A DNA stretch of 64,000 nt from Ziziphus jujuba (Eukaryota > Streptophyta > Magnoliopsida > Rosales > Rhamnaceae), in the NCBI RefSeq assembly GCF_031755915.1, contig NC_083382.1:30464501-30528500 (forward strand). The letters are read 5' to 3'. The notes beneath the pieces were generated by a model that did not search any database, had not been told where the DNA came from, and was given only the letters and a program-made list of their open reading frames with translations. Below are positions 9,346 through 22,565 of this stretch, piece by piece. A program made the translations under genes and the position numbers. The stretch's first letter is position 1; each line of letters opens with the position of its first letter.

Positions 9346-10241
9346 CAGTGACAGAGTACGAGAGGAGATTCCGAGAACTATCAGAATTCTACATGCACCT
9401 AATTCCCGACGATCACACGAAGAAGGTGAGGTTCATAGACGGATTGAAAGAGAGCATCGGCTACACCCTTTCCGGATCAGTACATCCCACCTATCAGTCC
9501 GCCAGGGATGCAGCGCTCGAGCTAGAGAGACAGGAGGAGATACACAGACCCTCAAGGCGCAGATCTTTCGAAGGTTCGTATAGCGGAGTACCTCGACAGG
9601 GGGCAGCTAAGAAAGGCCATAGCTCAGGCTCAGACAGTGATGGGTTAAGCCCACGAGGCAGATTCCAGAGGAGAGATAGTTATCGCATGCCCCAGCCAGC
9701 TCGCCATTCGATCAGTGTGGATGCAAGCTTGTATCAGCAGTCACGCATTAGTTCTCCGCGGATTTGTCCACTTTGTAGGGGGAATCATTCTGGGCAATGT
9801 CAGATGGATGGGTTCTGCTTTCGGTGTGGGCAGCCAGGTCACATAAGGAGGGATTGCCCTTATGGTAGCAGCAGTGTGCTAGAAGCAGGTCGACGGACAC
9901 AGCGTACGGGGATATTTCCAGGACAGAGTTCCCAGGGGAGTCAGCCAGTAGGAGTTTCTTCGGGATCAGTCCAGCCGTCTGCAGGATCGAGTCGAGGTAG
10001 AGGAAGGAGACCCCAACAGACAAGTCAAGGCCGGGTGTTTGCTATGACGCAGCAGGGAGCCAGGACTACGCCCGACGATTTCACAGATCAAGGGATGGAA
10101 ACAGGCCTGATCCTGTTGGATCTATCCGGACTTGAAGTAGTGTTGGGCATGGATTGGTTGGCAAGGAACTACTTAGTCGAGGAAGCAACGTGGGAACCCG
10201 AAACACAGATGCGTGAGCAGTACCCGTACCTGTTCCAGTGA
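9261..10241 (+). CDS. Truncated gag fusion, copy 2
   Basis: Predicted protein identical to the frame at 2651-3631, with the same CCHC knuckle and deletion joints. Confidence 0.85.
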   Translation: MAFSTEFCPPAYREARRREFEELRQGNMTVTEYERRFRELSEFYMHLIPDDHTKKVRFIDGLKESIGYTLSGSVHPTYQSARDAALELERQEEIHRPSRRRSFEGSYSGVPRQGAAKKGHSSGSDSDGLSPRGRFQRRDSYRMPQPARHSISVDASLYQQSRISSPRICPLCRGNHSGQCQMDGFCFRCGQPGHIRRDCPYGSSSVLEAGRRTQRTGIFPGQSSQGSQPVGVSSGSVQPSAGSSRGRGRRPQQTSQGRVFAMTQQGARTTPDDFTDQGMETGLILLDLSGLEVVLGMDWLARNYLVEEATWEPETQMREQYPYLFQ

Positions 10242-10270
10242 CGTGCGGAAATTTCGAGGACGAAATTTTT

Positions 10271-10285
10271 GTAAGGGGGGAAGGC
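10271..10285 (+). other. Polypurine tract, copy 2
   Basis: Same purine-rich tract directly before LTR B. Confidence 0.85.
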
Positions 10286-13275
10286 TGTAACACCCCGTCC
10301 CAAATCGCACCGGAATCCGTGCACGTTGACCGAGGTTGACCGTTGACCGTTGACCGAAGGGGGTCAAAAGTTGACTTTTTGACTCGGTGAGAATTTTGAG
10401 TTGACTAGGGTACCGTGGCGAAGTGCATGATGCCCTGAGTTCGTAGACTAGTAGCACGTCGAAAACGGAGCTACGGTTTGAAAGTTATGGGCAAAACAAG
10501 TTGAAGTGTAAACTGTCTAAAAGGTGCCGGGAGTTGACTTTTTCTTGTGATGTAATTGTGAGTTGACTCTTGTATGGTTGTAAAGTACTCGTCGATACGA
10601 GTTCATAGACTAGCGGCACGCTTAAATCGGACATGTGGTTAAAAAGTTATGGACGTTTGAAGTTTACCGGATACCGTATTATTTTAATGTTTTTGGGTCG
10701 TGAACAGTGAAATGCCACGTGTCAGCTTCTGAGTGGTCCACGTGGCATGAACAGTGTCATGCAGGGTTTTAATTTTGAAAAACTCTCGGGGAAGAGAGAG
10801 AAAGAGAGAGAAGAGAGAGAAAGAGAAAGAGAGAGAGAGGACCCGCCGGCCGCCGGTCATTTTCACGTTTTTCCGGCCGAGTTACTGTACACGCGCCGGA
10901 CAGAAAGCTTGCCCACCTCATTTCCGGCAAAACCTCCAAATTTCACGGCGAACGGCCGCCGGACGCGCCCGGATCGGACGTCCGAAGTTTGGCGGCGATT
11001 TTTCCCCCTCCACCGCCGGCCACCGCGAATCAGCACTATTCCGGCCGATAAACAGTACACGCGCCATACACCCAGCATCCTCTCCTCAAGTCCGTCCTAC
11101 CCACCAAAAATCACGGCCATCGGACCACCGACGCGCCGGGATCGGAGCGTTTTCCGGCGAGGGGTCGAAAATCTTCAAACGGTGATTTCTCCGCCGTCCG
11201 ACCTCCGTTTTGCTCACCGTCGGTCCCGTTGGATTGCTCTCCTCACGATCTACAAATCTGCAAAATTTCACAGCAAACGGCCACCGTCGGAAATTACTGT
11301 TCCGGCGACGGTTGCCGGTGACGTGGCGGCCGCCGGAAATTACTGTTCCGGCGAGTACCCGAAAATTCCGGCCAGCTCCAGTCCGCAGTGTTCGACCTCC
11401 TGAACCCAAATCCGACTTCCGTTTCCACCAATTCGCGACGGTTTGGGAGAATTGCAGAGCCGAAACCCGAAAAGCTTCCCGATAAAATTCCGACCCCGTC
11501 GGGTACGATCATCGGAAATTAAGACCGGATCTGTGATTAGCATCACTCGAGCTTCGATTCGGTATATAATTCGTAAATTTTAGTTATCGTTTGTGTTTTG
11601 ACCCCCCGGATACCGGGTATTATTTACCCGAATAAAATATTAATTTATTTGACTGTCTGTGAATTTTGTTCTAGGAGCACCGGTGAGTCGTAGAATTGAT
11701 CCCGTAGTGGATCATGGGTTAATTGCGTGCTCCAGGTGAGTGACCCACCTTCAAATTAATTTTGGGAATTTAATTGGTGAATATATAATGTGTGATTTAA
11801 ATATTTGGAATTTAATTTCTATGTGCCAAATATTTATTGGATTATTGTAGAATTATTTATGAATTTATTGGATTTAAGAAAATGCGAATTCTACAAATTT
11901 ATGCCATGTGAAATTAATTTATGGTTTTGAGGATTTTGAAATTGGTGTGGTTTTAATATTAAATTGGGCACGATTTGATTTTCAAATATTTCAAGGAAAA
12001 TATTTGGTTATATTGGTGATTTCAATTTTTATAAAATATGCCCATGGAATATTATGAGATTTGATTATGATATTTCGAGAAATTATTATGCTTGGAAAAA
12101 TGTGGATATTTGAATTGATGGATTTTGGGAGTTGGTGGATTTGAAAATCATGGAATTTATGGTATGGATTATAAGGAAATTGTGGAGAATTTCCCGGTTC
12201 AAGCGGATGGATTATGCCCGCTATGTTTATGAAAAATGTGAAATTTGTTTTATAATTTAAATTGTGGATTTTATGATTTTTAGATGCACCGTGCACGTAC
12301 TGGTGTTCTGATTATGTGATATGGTATATGTGATATGGTTAGTGTGCACACGGTTGTGATTAGCGCGCAGGTGGGTGTGATTAGCGCGCAGGTGATGTGA
12401 TTAGCGCGCAGGTGGGTGTGAGTAGCGCGCGGTTGATATTATGAGGGTGTCCTGTGGATGCCATCGGAGAGGGCGGCCACCCCCCTTTGGCCGGGACACC
12501 AGGTTAGCAGCGGCGCAGTGGGACGCCACGCGACCGTATGCCGGTTTCTTTCTATAACCTCCTGTCTGGCGGTACCTTGGGACGCTGGGTACTGTTGGCG
12601 CCACTGGTATATAGTGGGTGCATCAAAAGATTTTCAAAACTGTGTTTTAAAAATAAAATGTTAATGAAAAATATAATTGTTACCGCTTCTGGTATTTAAT
12701 TGATGTCTTGGTTTTCGGGGAATATGAATAAAGGGTTTTGTGAAATTGTTTTAAAAGGGGAACCTTTCCAACTGAGAGAATTGTAAGGGTTTTGAGAGAA
12801 AATATTATTTCCAAATAATTATTATTTATACTTATTACTGTGATATTATATGGTATAGTAGTAGGGTCGCTCACTGAGATGATTAGCATCTCACACTCTT
12901 AAATTCCGTTCCTCTAGGTACCAGGTTGTCGGTGTTCACTCGGAGCGGACTTGATCTTCCTCGCTGTTTTAGTTCGGCAGTACCCTGTTATTCTTTTATT
13001 GCAGTTGTAATATTTCTTTCACTCTTGTTGTATTTATTTTGCACTGGATTACTGTATTTATTTTTTTAAGTACTGCAATTTGTGGAACCAATTTGTAGTT
13101 TGTGGGAGGAATAAGGGGATATTTTTGAAGTGTGTTTTCAGTGCAGGTAAATTTGTGGTAAGTAAATCCCTTAGGGGAGGTGCTGCCGGATTTTCCGTTG
13201 GAAGGTTCGGTGGTATTTCCCTGGGATCAGGGCTGTCTAGGGTTCCGGAGGAGGAATTCTGGACGGGTCCTGACA
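10286..13275 (+). mobile_element. LTR B, complete, 2990 bp
   Basis: Same termini and layout as LTR A, displaced by 6610 bp. I saw no difference from LTR A when reading by eye. It is shared by internal domains 2 and 3. Confidence 0.93.
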
Positions 13276-13277
13276 GT

Positions 13278-13289
13278 TGGTATCAGAGC
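13278..13289 (+). other. Primer binding site, copy 3
   Basis: Same TGGTATCAGAGC two bases after the end of LTR B. Confidence 0.9.
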
Positions 13290-14104
13290 ATAGGTTCTTG
13301 TAATCCTAAGGGACTGTGCATTGTTGTGTGTCCCATCCGTGTCTAATCTCTCGTTTTACCCGCGTGGAAGCGTTCTTTCTGTTTGTCTCGAAGTAAATTC
13401 GTTGCCCGAGTTTGAATAACTCTAATCTTCGAGGGTGTCAATTAGGATCATCTAGCCCAACGGGAAATTCCTATGGCCTAGTCGATGGTCGAGGATGCCT
13501 TTTCTTTTTGAAGGTCAAGCTTATCATCATGAATGGTATCCGTTTCGTTCATGGAGAAGAATGATGATTGCCTAAGGATGTGTGTCGATCGATTTCAAGG
13601 CGTCAAAATATTTTCCCGATCGATTATCAAAATTTAAATGCTTTTCAAGGTGTTTTATTCAAGTATTTTTGGTTTGTGTTCATACATGTATCTGTATGTT
13701 ATATTGTTTGATATTATACTGCACCATATGGAGGCGGCGAACCAATGTGGTCCATGTAGAGCTAGCCCCATGATCATGTTGCCTACGAGCCCGGGGAATT
13801 GGACGGCCAATATAGGCAACCACCCTGGTTTGTATTGGTAGCAGAGTGTCGGCGACAGTTGGAATCATGGATTACGTAACATGTAGAAGGTGTTGTACGT
13901 ACCTCCATTACAAGCGTGCATATTTTATTTTATGCTATGGATTTTAAGATATGAATTTCAATGTGGAGTTTTAACAATTGCCTATGCAAGTTAGGTATAT
14001 TTGAAAAATATATTTTATTATTTGTTTTATGTTATGGTTTTTCCAAAAGCGACTTAAGGTTAAGTATCGCCAATTAAGAATCCAAAGCAGGGTATCGTTG
14101 AGTT

Positions 14105-14335
14105 CAAAAAGGAGATCCTAAAGGAAGCACGTGATTCAATGTATGCGATACACCCCAAGGGTACCAAGACGTATGGAATGCTCACTGGATGACATGGTGG
14201 TTTGGCATGATAAAGGAAGTTGCAAGATCCGAATAAAGGTACTTAGGTCACCGATAAGTAAAAGTAGGGAGATGTAAATATGGATTTCGTGCTTAAACTA
14301 TCATTCACAAAGAGAAGGTACGACAGCGTTTAGAG
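14105..14335 (+). pseudogene. Decayed integrase fragment, copy 3
   Basis: Same broken segment as at 885-1115, in internal domain 3. Confidence 0.75.
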
Positions 14336-15163
14336 AATCAAGCAAGCTCCGGATAGCGACTAAAGTTCTACTTGGTGGTTGATGAGGTTAATGAGAAGAG
14401 GATGATTCCTTAGGCATGGTTAGATGATTAAGCATGGTTATTTTCATTCTAGAAGCTAAGATCTTGATATCTTATTTCCTTGGAGATTTAAGGTTCGTAT
14501 TGGTGGTGCTTCATCGATTCAAGGTGGTTGATATTGTTGGTGATAATTTACAATGATAAGGAGTATGATTTTTGGGACGGAGTTAGAATTTAAGAAGTGT
14601 GGAATACTTTATTGGGTTAAGGATCTAGTGATTTGTTCATAGTATTGGTGGTGATGCTAGAATTAAGATTTAAATTTCTTATTGCTTGAGGTGTGGATTC
14701 ATGGAATTTATTTGAAATAAGGGAAACTTAGGGTTTTCAAGAATGGTATTTGGATGTTGAGAAATTTTATTCATGACCTTGATGAATTTAGTTAAAAGAA
14801 AGATTGATGTTTGTCGAGGTTAAGACTATTGGCTAATCAATGAGGAGCAAGGGTTTTATAATTGTAAGTACTAGGAGGGTAATCGAAGACAAGTGAATTA
14901 ATCTCAACCTTAACTTGGTGATACCAGTATTTGAGGAAATTAGACTTAAGTTCTAATCTAACCTTTTAAAGTGCTGATCGAGTCACGAGAGTTGGTTGTT
15001 GGTTTAAGGATGCATGCTTTAGAAGCACCTTATGGTTAGCGTTCGACTATAACCAAGACTTGCAGATCGTGTTCTCGTGGACCAATTTGACTATCCTTAA
15101 TTAGTGGGCATGAGAAGGAAAGTTGCACAAGAGGGAAGTTAAAGTCACTATTAGGCGAATGTA

Positions 15164-15955
15164 GTGGCAGATGCTTTGAGTAGGAAGGCTACTGGATCCC
15201 TTGCTCACATCCAAGTCATCCAACTACCTCTCATGGTGGAGTTGAAGAAGATGGGGGTGTTAATGCATATGCACCCTTCAGGAGTTCTCATGGCTAGCTT
15301 CCGGGTACGACCGGTGTTGGTGGATCGTATAGTAGAGACCCAAATGGAAGATCCTAAGTTGAGGGCAATTAAGGGCAAGGTACAAGAAGGTCTTGATCCG
15401 GAATTTTCCATAAGGAGGGATGGAGCCCTCGTGTATAAAGGACGACTTTGTGTTCCGGATATTCCAGGACTCAAGAAGGAGATTTTAGAGGAGGCGCACA
15501 GCTCGATGTATGCGATGCATCCTGGGAGTACCAAGATGTACCGGACGCTTGTTAAGTATTATTGGTGGATTGGTATGAAGAGAGAAGTGGCAGACTTTGT
15601 ATCAAAGTGTTTGATTTGTCAACAAGTGAAAGCAGAAAGACAGAAGCCTTTGGGACTACTCCAATCTTTACCGATTCCTGTGTGGAAGTGGGAAGAACTC
15701 AACATGGACTTCGTATTCAAGCTTCCTTCCACACCTAGAAGGTACGACGACATTTGGGTAATCATTGATCGTCTCACCAAGTCGGCACACTTCCTACCGG
15801 TACGAGAACGTTTTTCACCCGAGAAGTTAGCCCAGTTGTTCGTGCAAGGCATACGTGGGATCAGTTCAAGATGGCCTTCTCTACTGAGTTTTGTCCTCCT
15901 GCCTACCGTGAAGCAAGAAGGAGAGAGTTCGAAGAACTACGACAGGGGAACATGA
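15164..15955 (+). pseudogene. RNase H tail plus integrase fragment, copy 3
   Basis: Same truncated integrase as at 1944-2735, with an identical predicted protein. Confidence 0.85.
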
Positions 15956-16851
15956 CAGTGACAGAGTACGAGAGGAGATTCCGAGAACTATCAGAATTCT
16001 ACATGCACCTAATTCCCGACGATCACACGAAGAAGGTGAGGTTCATAGACGGATTGAAAGAGAGCATCGGCTACACCCTTTCCGGATCAGTACATCCCAC
16101 CTATCAGTCCGCCAGGGATGCAGCGCTCGAGCTAGAGAGACAGGAGGAGATACACAGACCCTCAAGGCGCAGATCTTTCGAAGGTTCGTATAGCGGAGTA
16201 CCTCGACAGGGGGCAGCTAAGAAAGGCCATAGCTCAGGCTCAGACAGTGATGGGTTAAGCCCACGAGGCAGATTCCAGAGGAGAGATAGTTATCGCATGC
16301 CCCAGCCAGCTCGCCATTCGATCAGTGTGGATGCAAGCTTGTATCAGCAGTCACGCATTAGTTCTCCGCGGATTTGTCCACTTTGTAGGGGGAATCATTC
16401 TGGGCAATGTCAGATGGATGGGTTCTGCTTTCGGTGTGGGCAGCCAGGTCACATAAGGAGGGATTGCCCTTATGGTAGCAGCAGTGTGCTAGAAGCAGGT
16501 CGACGGACACAGCGTACGGGGATATTTCCAGGACAGAGTTCCCAGGGGAGTCAGCCAGTAGGAGTTTCTTCGGGATCAGTCCAGCCGTCTGCAGGATCGA
16601 GTCGAGGTAGAGGAAGGAGACCCCAACAGACAAGTCAAGGCCGGGTGTTTGCTATGACGCAGCAGGGAGCCAGGACTACGCCCGACGATTTCACAGATCA
16701 AGGGATGGAAACAGGCCTGATCCTGTTGGATCTATCCGGACTTGAAGTAGTGTTGGGCATGGATTGGTTGGCAAGGAACTACTTAGTCGAGGAAGCAACG
16801 TGGGAACCCGAAACACAGATGCGTGAGCAGTACCCGTACCTGTTCCAGTGA
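15871..16851 (+). CDS. Truncated gag fusion, copy 3
   Basis: Predicted protein identical to the frame at 2651-3631. Confidence 0.85.
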   Translation: MAFSTEFCPPAYREARRREFEELRQGNMTVTEYERRFRELSEFYMHLIPDDHTKKVRFIDGLKESIGYTLSGSVHPTYQSARDAALELERQEEIHRPSRRRSFEGSYSGVPRQGAAKKGHSSGSDSDGLSPRGRFQRRDSYRMPQPARHSISVDASLYQQSRISSPRICPLCRGNHSGQCQMDGFCFRCGQPGHIRRDCPYGSSSVLEAGRRTQRTGIFPGQSSQGSQPVGVSSGSVQPSAGSSRGRGRRPQQTSQGRVFAMTQQGARTTPDDFTDQGMETGLILLDLSGLEVVLGMDWLARNYLVEEATWEPETQMREQYPYLFQ

Positions 16852-16880
16852 CGTGCGGAAATTTCGAGGACGAAATTTTT

Positions 16881-16895
16881 GTAAGGGGGGAAGGC
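16881..16895 (+). other. Polypurine tract, copy 3
   Basis: Same purine-rich tract directly before LTR C. Confidence 0.85.
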
Positions 16896-19885
16896 TGTAA
16901 CACCCCGTCCCAAATCGCACCGGAATCCGTGCACGTTGACCGAGGTTGACCGTTGACCGTTGACCGAAGGGGGTCAAAAGTTGACTTTTTGACTCGGTGA
17001 GAATTTTGAGTTGACTAGGGTACCGTGGCGAAGTGCATGATGCCCTGAGTTCGTAGACTAGTAGCACGTCGAAAACGGAGCTACGGTTTGAAAGTTATGG
17101 GCAAAACAAGTTGAAGTGTAAACTGTCTAAAAGGTGCCGGGAGTTGACTTTTTCTTGTGATGTAATTGTGAGTTGACTCTTGTATGGTTGTAAAGTACTC
17201 GTCGATACGAGTTCATAGACTAGCGGCACGCTTAAATCGGACATGTGGTTAAAAAGTTATGGACGTTTGAAGTTTACCGGATACCGTATTATTTTAATGT
17301 TTTTGGGTCGTGAACAGTGAAATGCCACGTGTCAGCTTCTGAGTGGTCCACGTGGCATGAACAGTGTCATGCAGGGTTTTAATTTTGAAAAACTCTCGGG
17401 GAAGAGAGAGAAAGAGAGAGAAGAGAGAGAAAGAGAAAGAGAGAGAGAGGACCCGCCGGCCGCCGGTCATTTTCACGTTTTTCCGGCCGAGTTACTGTAC
17501 ACACGCCGGACAGAAAGCTTGCCCACCTCATTTCCGGCAAAACCTCCAAATTTCACGGCGAACGGCCGCCGGACGCGCCCGGATCGGACGTCCGAAGTTT
17601 GGCGGCGATTTTTCCCCCTCCACCGCCGGCCACCGCGAATCAGCACTATTCCGGCCGATAAACAGTACACGCGCCATACACCCAGCATCCTCTCCTCAAG
17701 TCCGTCCTACCCACCAAAAATCACGGCCATCGGACCACCGACGCGCCGGGATCGGAGCGTTTTCCGGCGAGGGGTCGAAAATCTTCAAACGGTGATTTCT
17801 CCGCCGTCCGACCTCCGTTTTGCTCACCGTCGGTCCCGTTGGATTGCTCTCCTCACGATCTACAAATCTGCAAAATTTCACAGCAAACGGCCACCGTCGG
17901 AAATTACTGTTCCGGCGACGGTTGCCGGTGACGTGGCGGCCGCCGGAAATTACTGTTCCGGCGAGTACCCGAAAATTCCGGCCAGCTCCAGTCCGCAGTG
18001 TTCGACCTCCTGAACCCAAATCCGACTTCCGTTTCCACCAATTCGCGACGGTTTGGGAGAATTGCAGAGCCGAAACCCGAAAAGCTTCCCGATAAAATTC
18101 CGACCCCGTCGGGTACGATCATCGGAAATTAAGACCGGATCTGTGATTAGCATCACTCGAGCTTCGATTCGGTATATAATTCGTAAATTTTAGTTATCGT
18201 TTGTGTTTTGACCCCCCGGATACCGGGTATTATTTACCCGAATAAAATATTAATTTATTTGACTGTCTGTGAATTTTGTTCTAGGAGCACCGGTGAGTCG
18301 TAGAATTGATCCCGTAGTGGATCATGGGTTAATTGCGTGCTCCAGGTGAGTGACCCACCTTCAAATTAATTTTGGGAATTTAATTGGTGAATATATAATG
18401 TGTGATTTAAATATTTGGAATTTAATTTCTATGTGCCAAATATTTATTGGATTATTGTAGAATTATTTATGAATTTATTGGATTTAAGAAAATGCGAATT
18501 CTACAAATTTATGCCATGTGAAATTAATTTATGGTTTTGAGGATTTTGAAATTGGTGTGGTTTTAATATTAAATTGGGCACGATTTGATTTTCAAATATT
18601 TCAAGGAAAATATTTGGTTATATTGGTGATTTCAATTTTTATAAAATATGCCCATGGAATATTATGAGATTTGATTATGATATTTCGAGAAATTATTATG
18701 CTTGGAAAAATGTGGATATTTGAATTGATGGATTTTGGGAGTTGGTGGATTTGAAAATCATGGAATTTATGGTATGGATTATAAGGAAATTGTGGAGAAT
18801 TTCCCGGTTCAAGCGGATGGATTATGCCCGCTATGTTTATGAAAAATGTGAAATTTGTTTTATAATTTAAATTGTGGATTTTATGATTTTTAGATGCACC
18901 GTGCACGTACTGGTGTTCTGATTATGTGATATGGTATATGTGATATGGTTAGTGTGCACACGGTTGTGATTAGCGCGCAGGTGGGTGTGATTAGCGCGCA
19001 GGTGATGTGATTAGCGCGCAGGTGGGTGTGAGTAGCGCGCGGTTGATATTATGAGGGTGTCCTGTGGATGCCATCGGAGAGGGCGGCCACCCCCCTTTGG
19101 CCGGGACACCAGGTTAGCAGCGGCGCAGTGGGACGCCACGCGACCGTATGCCGGTTTCTTTCTATAACCTCCTGTCTGGCGGTACCTTGGGACGCTGGGT
19201 ACTGTTGGCGCCACTGGTATATAGTGGGTGCATCAAAAGATTTTCAAAACTGTGTTTTAAAAATAAAATGTTAATGAAAAATATAATTGTTACCGCTTCT
19301 GGTATTTAATTGATGTCTTGGTTTTCGGGGAATATGAATAAAGGGTTTTGTGAAATTGTTTTAAAAGGGGAACCTTTCCAACTGAGAGAATTGTAAGGGT
19401 TTTGAGAGAAAATATTATTTCCAAATAATTATTATTTATACTTATTACTGTGATATTATATGGTATAGTAGTAGGGTCGCTCACTGAGATGATTAGCATC
19501 TCACACTCTTAAATTCCGTTCCTCTAGGTACCAGGTTGTCGGTGTTCACTCGGAGCGGACTTGATCTTCCTCGCTGTTTTAGTTCGGCAGTACCCTGTTA
19601 TTCTTTTATTGCAGTTGTAATATTTCTTTCACTCTTGTTGTATTTATTTTGCACTGGATTACTGTATTTATTTTTTTAAGTACTGCAATTTGTGGAACCA
19701 ATTTGTAGTTTGTGGGAGGAATAAGGGGATATTTTTGAAGTGTGTTTTCAGTGCAGGTAAATTTGTGGTAAGTAAATCCCTTAGGGGAGGTGCTGCCGGA
19801 TTTTCCGTTGGAAGGTTCGGTGGTATTTCCCTGGGATCAGGGCTGTCTAGGGTTCCGGAGGAGGAATTCTGGACGGGTCCTGACA
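16896..19885 (+). mobile_element. LTR C, complete, 2990 bp
   Basis: Same layout as LTR A. One difference seen: 17503 is A where LTRs A and B have G (a CpG changed to CpA). LTR D shares this change, which links copies 3 and 4. Confidence 0.93.
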
Positions 19886-19887
19886 GT

Positions 19888-19899
19888 TGGTATCAGAGC
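19888..19899 (+). other. Primer binding site, copy 4
   Basis: Same TGGTATCAGAGC two bases after the end of LTR C. None follows LTR D, which confirms the array ends there. Confidence 0.9.
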
Positions 19900-20714
19900 A
19901 TAGGTTCTTGTAATCCTAAGGGACTGTGCATTGTTGTGTGTCCCATCCGTGTCTAATCTCTCGTTTTACCCGCGTGGAAGCGTTCTTTCTGTTTGTCTCG
20001 AAGTAAATTCGTTGCCCGAGTTTGAATAACTCTAATCTTCGAGGGTGTCAATTAGGATCATCTAGCCCAACGGGAAATTCCTATGGCCTAGTCGATGGTC
20101 GAGGATGCCTTTTCTTTTTGAAGGTCAAGCTTATCATCATGAATGGTATCCGTTTCGTTCATGGAGAAGAATGATGATTGCCTAAGGATGTGTGTCGATC
20201 GATTTCAAGGCGTCAAAATATTTTCCCGATCGATTATCAAAATTTAAATGCTTTTCAAGGTGTTTTATTCAAGTATTTTTGGTTTGTGTTCATACATGTA
20301 TCTGTATGTTATATTGTTTGATATTATACTGCACCATATGGAGGCGGCGAACCAATGTGGTCCATGTAGAGCTAGCCCCATGATCATGTTGCCTACGAGC
20401 CCGGGGAATTGGACGGCCAATATAGGCAACCACCCTGGTTTGTATTGGTAGCAGAGTGTCGGCGACAGTTGGAATCATGGATTACGTAACATGTAGAAGG
20501 TGTTGTACGTACCTCCATTACAAGCGTGCATATTTTATTTTATGCTATGGATTTTAAGATATGAATTTCAATGTGGAGTTTTAACAATTGCCTATGCAAG
20601 TTAGGTATATTTGAAAAATATATTTTATTATTTGTTTTATGTTATGGTTTTTCCAAAAGCGACTTAAGGTTAAGTATCGCCAATTAAGAATCCAAAGCAG
20701 GGTATCGTTGAGTT

Positions 20715-20945
20715 CAAAAAGGAGATCCTAAAGGAAGCACGTGATTCAATGTATGCGATACACCCCAAGGGTACCAAGACGTATGGAATGCTCACTGGAT
20801 GACATGGTGGTTTGGCATGATAAAGGAAGTTGCAAGATCCGAATAAAGGTACTTAGGTCACCGATAAGTAAAAGTAGGGAGATGTAAATATGGATTTCGT
20901 GCTTAAACTATCATTCACAAAGAGAAGGTACGACAGCGTTTAGAG
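20715..20945 (+). pseudogene. Decayed integrase fragment, copy 4
   Basis: Same broken segment as at 885-1115, in internal domain 4. Confidence 0.75.
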
Positions 20946-21773
20946 AATCAAGCAAGCTCCGGATAGCGACTAAAGTTCTACTTGGTGGTTGATGAGGTTA
21001 ATGAGAAGAGGATGATTCCTTAGGCATGGTTAGATGATTAAGCATGGTTATTTTCATTCTAGAAGCTAAGATCTTGATATCTTATTTCCTTGGAGATTTA
21101 AGGTTCGTATTGGTGGTGCTTCATCGATTCAAGGTGGTTGATATTGTTGGTGATAATTTACAATGATAAGGAGTATGATTTTTGGGACGGAGTTAGAATT
21201 TAAGAAGTGTGGAATACTTTATTGGGTTAAGGATCTAGTGATTTGTTCATAGTATTGGTGGTGATGCTAGAATTAAGATTTAAATTTCTTATTGCTTGAG
21301 GTGTGGATTCATGGAATTTATTTGAAATAAGGGAAACTTAGGGTTTTCAAGAATGGTATTTGGATGTTGAGAAATTTTATTCATGACCTTGATGAATTTA
21401 GTTAAAAGAAAGATTGATGTTTGTCGAGGTTAAGACTATTGGCTAATCAATGAGGAGCAAGGGTTTTATAATTGTAAGTACTAGGAGGGTAATCGAAGAC
21501 AAGTGAATTAATCTCAACCTTAACTTGGTGATACCAGTATTTGAGGAAATTAGACTTAAGTTCTAATCTAACCTTTTAAAGTGCTGATCGAGTCACGAGA
21601 GTTGGTTGTTGGTTTAAGGATGCATGCTTTAGAAGCACCTTATGGTTAGCGTTCGACTATAACCAAGACTTGCAGATCGTGTTCTCGTGGACCAATTTGA
21701 CTATCCTTAATTAGTGGGCATGAGAAGGAAAGTTGCACAAGAGGGAAGTTAAAGTCACTATTAGGCGAATGTA

Positions 21774-22565
21774 GTGGCAGATGCTTTGAGTAGGAAGGCT
21801 ACTGGATCCCTTGCTCACATCCAAGTCATCCAACTACCTCTCATGGTGGAGTTGAAGAAGATGGGGGTGTTAATGCATATGCACCCTTCAGGAGTTCTCA
21901 TGGCTAGCTTCCGGGTACGACCGGTGTTGGTGGATCGTATAGTAGAGACCCAAATGGAAGATCCTAAGTTGAGGACAATTAAGGGCAAGGTACAAGAAGG
22001 TCTTGATCCGGAATTTTCCATAAGGAGGGATGGAGCCCTCGTGTATAAAGGACGACTTTGTGTTCCGGATATTCCAGGACTCAAGAAGGAGATTTTAGAG
22101 GAGGCGCACAGCTCGATGTATGCGATGCATCCTGGGAGTACCAAGATGTACCGGACGCTTGTTAAGTATTATTGGTGGATTGGTATGAAGAGAGAAGTGG
22201 CAGACTTTGTATCAAAGTGTTTGATTTGTCAACAAGTGAAAGCAGAAAGACAGAAGCCTTTGGGACTACTCCAATCTTTACCGATTCCTGTGTGGAAGTG
22301 GGAAGAACTCAACATGGACTTCGTATTCAAGCTTCCTTCCACACCTAGAAGGTACGACGACATTTGGGTAATCATTGATCGTCTCACCAAGTCGGCACAC
22401 TTCCTACCGGTACGAGAACGTTTTTCACCCGAGAAGTTAGCCCAGTTGTTCGTGCAAGGCATACGTGGGATCAGTTCAAGATGGCCTTCTCTACTGAGTT
22501 TTGTCCTCCTGCCTACCGTGAAGCAAGAAGGAGAGAGTTCGAAGAACTACGACAGGGGAACATGA
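21774..22565 (+). pseudogene. RNase H tail plus integrase fragment, copy 4
   Basis: Same truncated integrase as at 1944-2735, with one substitution (Ala to Thr in PKLRTIKGK, base 21975). Confidence 0.85.

Larger units (their letters stand above)
6666..10285 (+). mobile_element. Retrotransposon internal domain 2
   Basis: Copy of internal domain 1 shifted by 6610 bp, with the same order of integrase and gag parts. No difference from domain 1 was seen by eye. Confidence 0.88.
13276..16895 (+). mobile_element. Retrotransposon internal domain 3
   Basis: Copy of internal domain 1 shifted by 13220 bp, with the same parts and intact open frames. No difference from domain 1 was seen by eye. Confidence 0.88.
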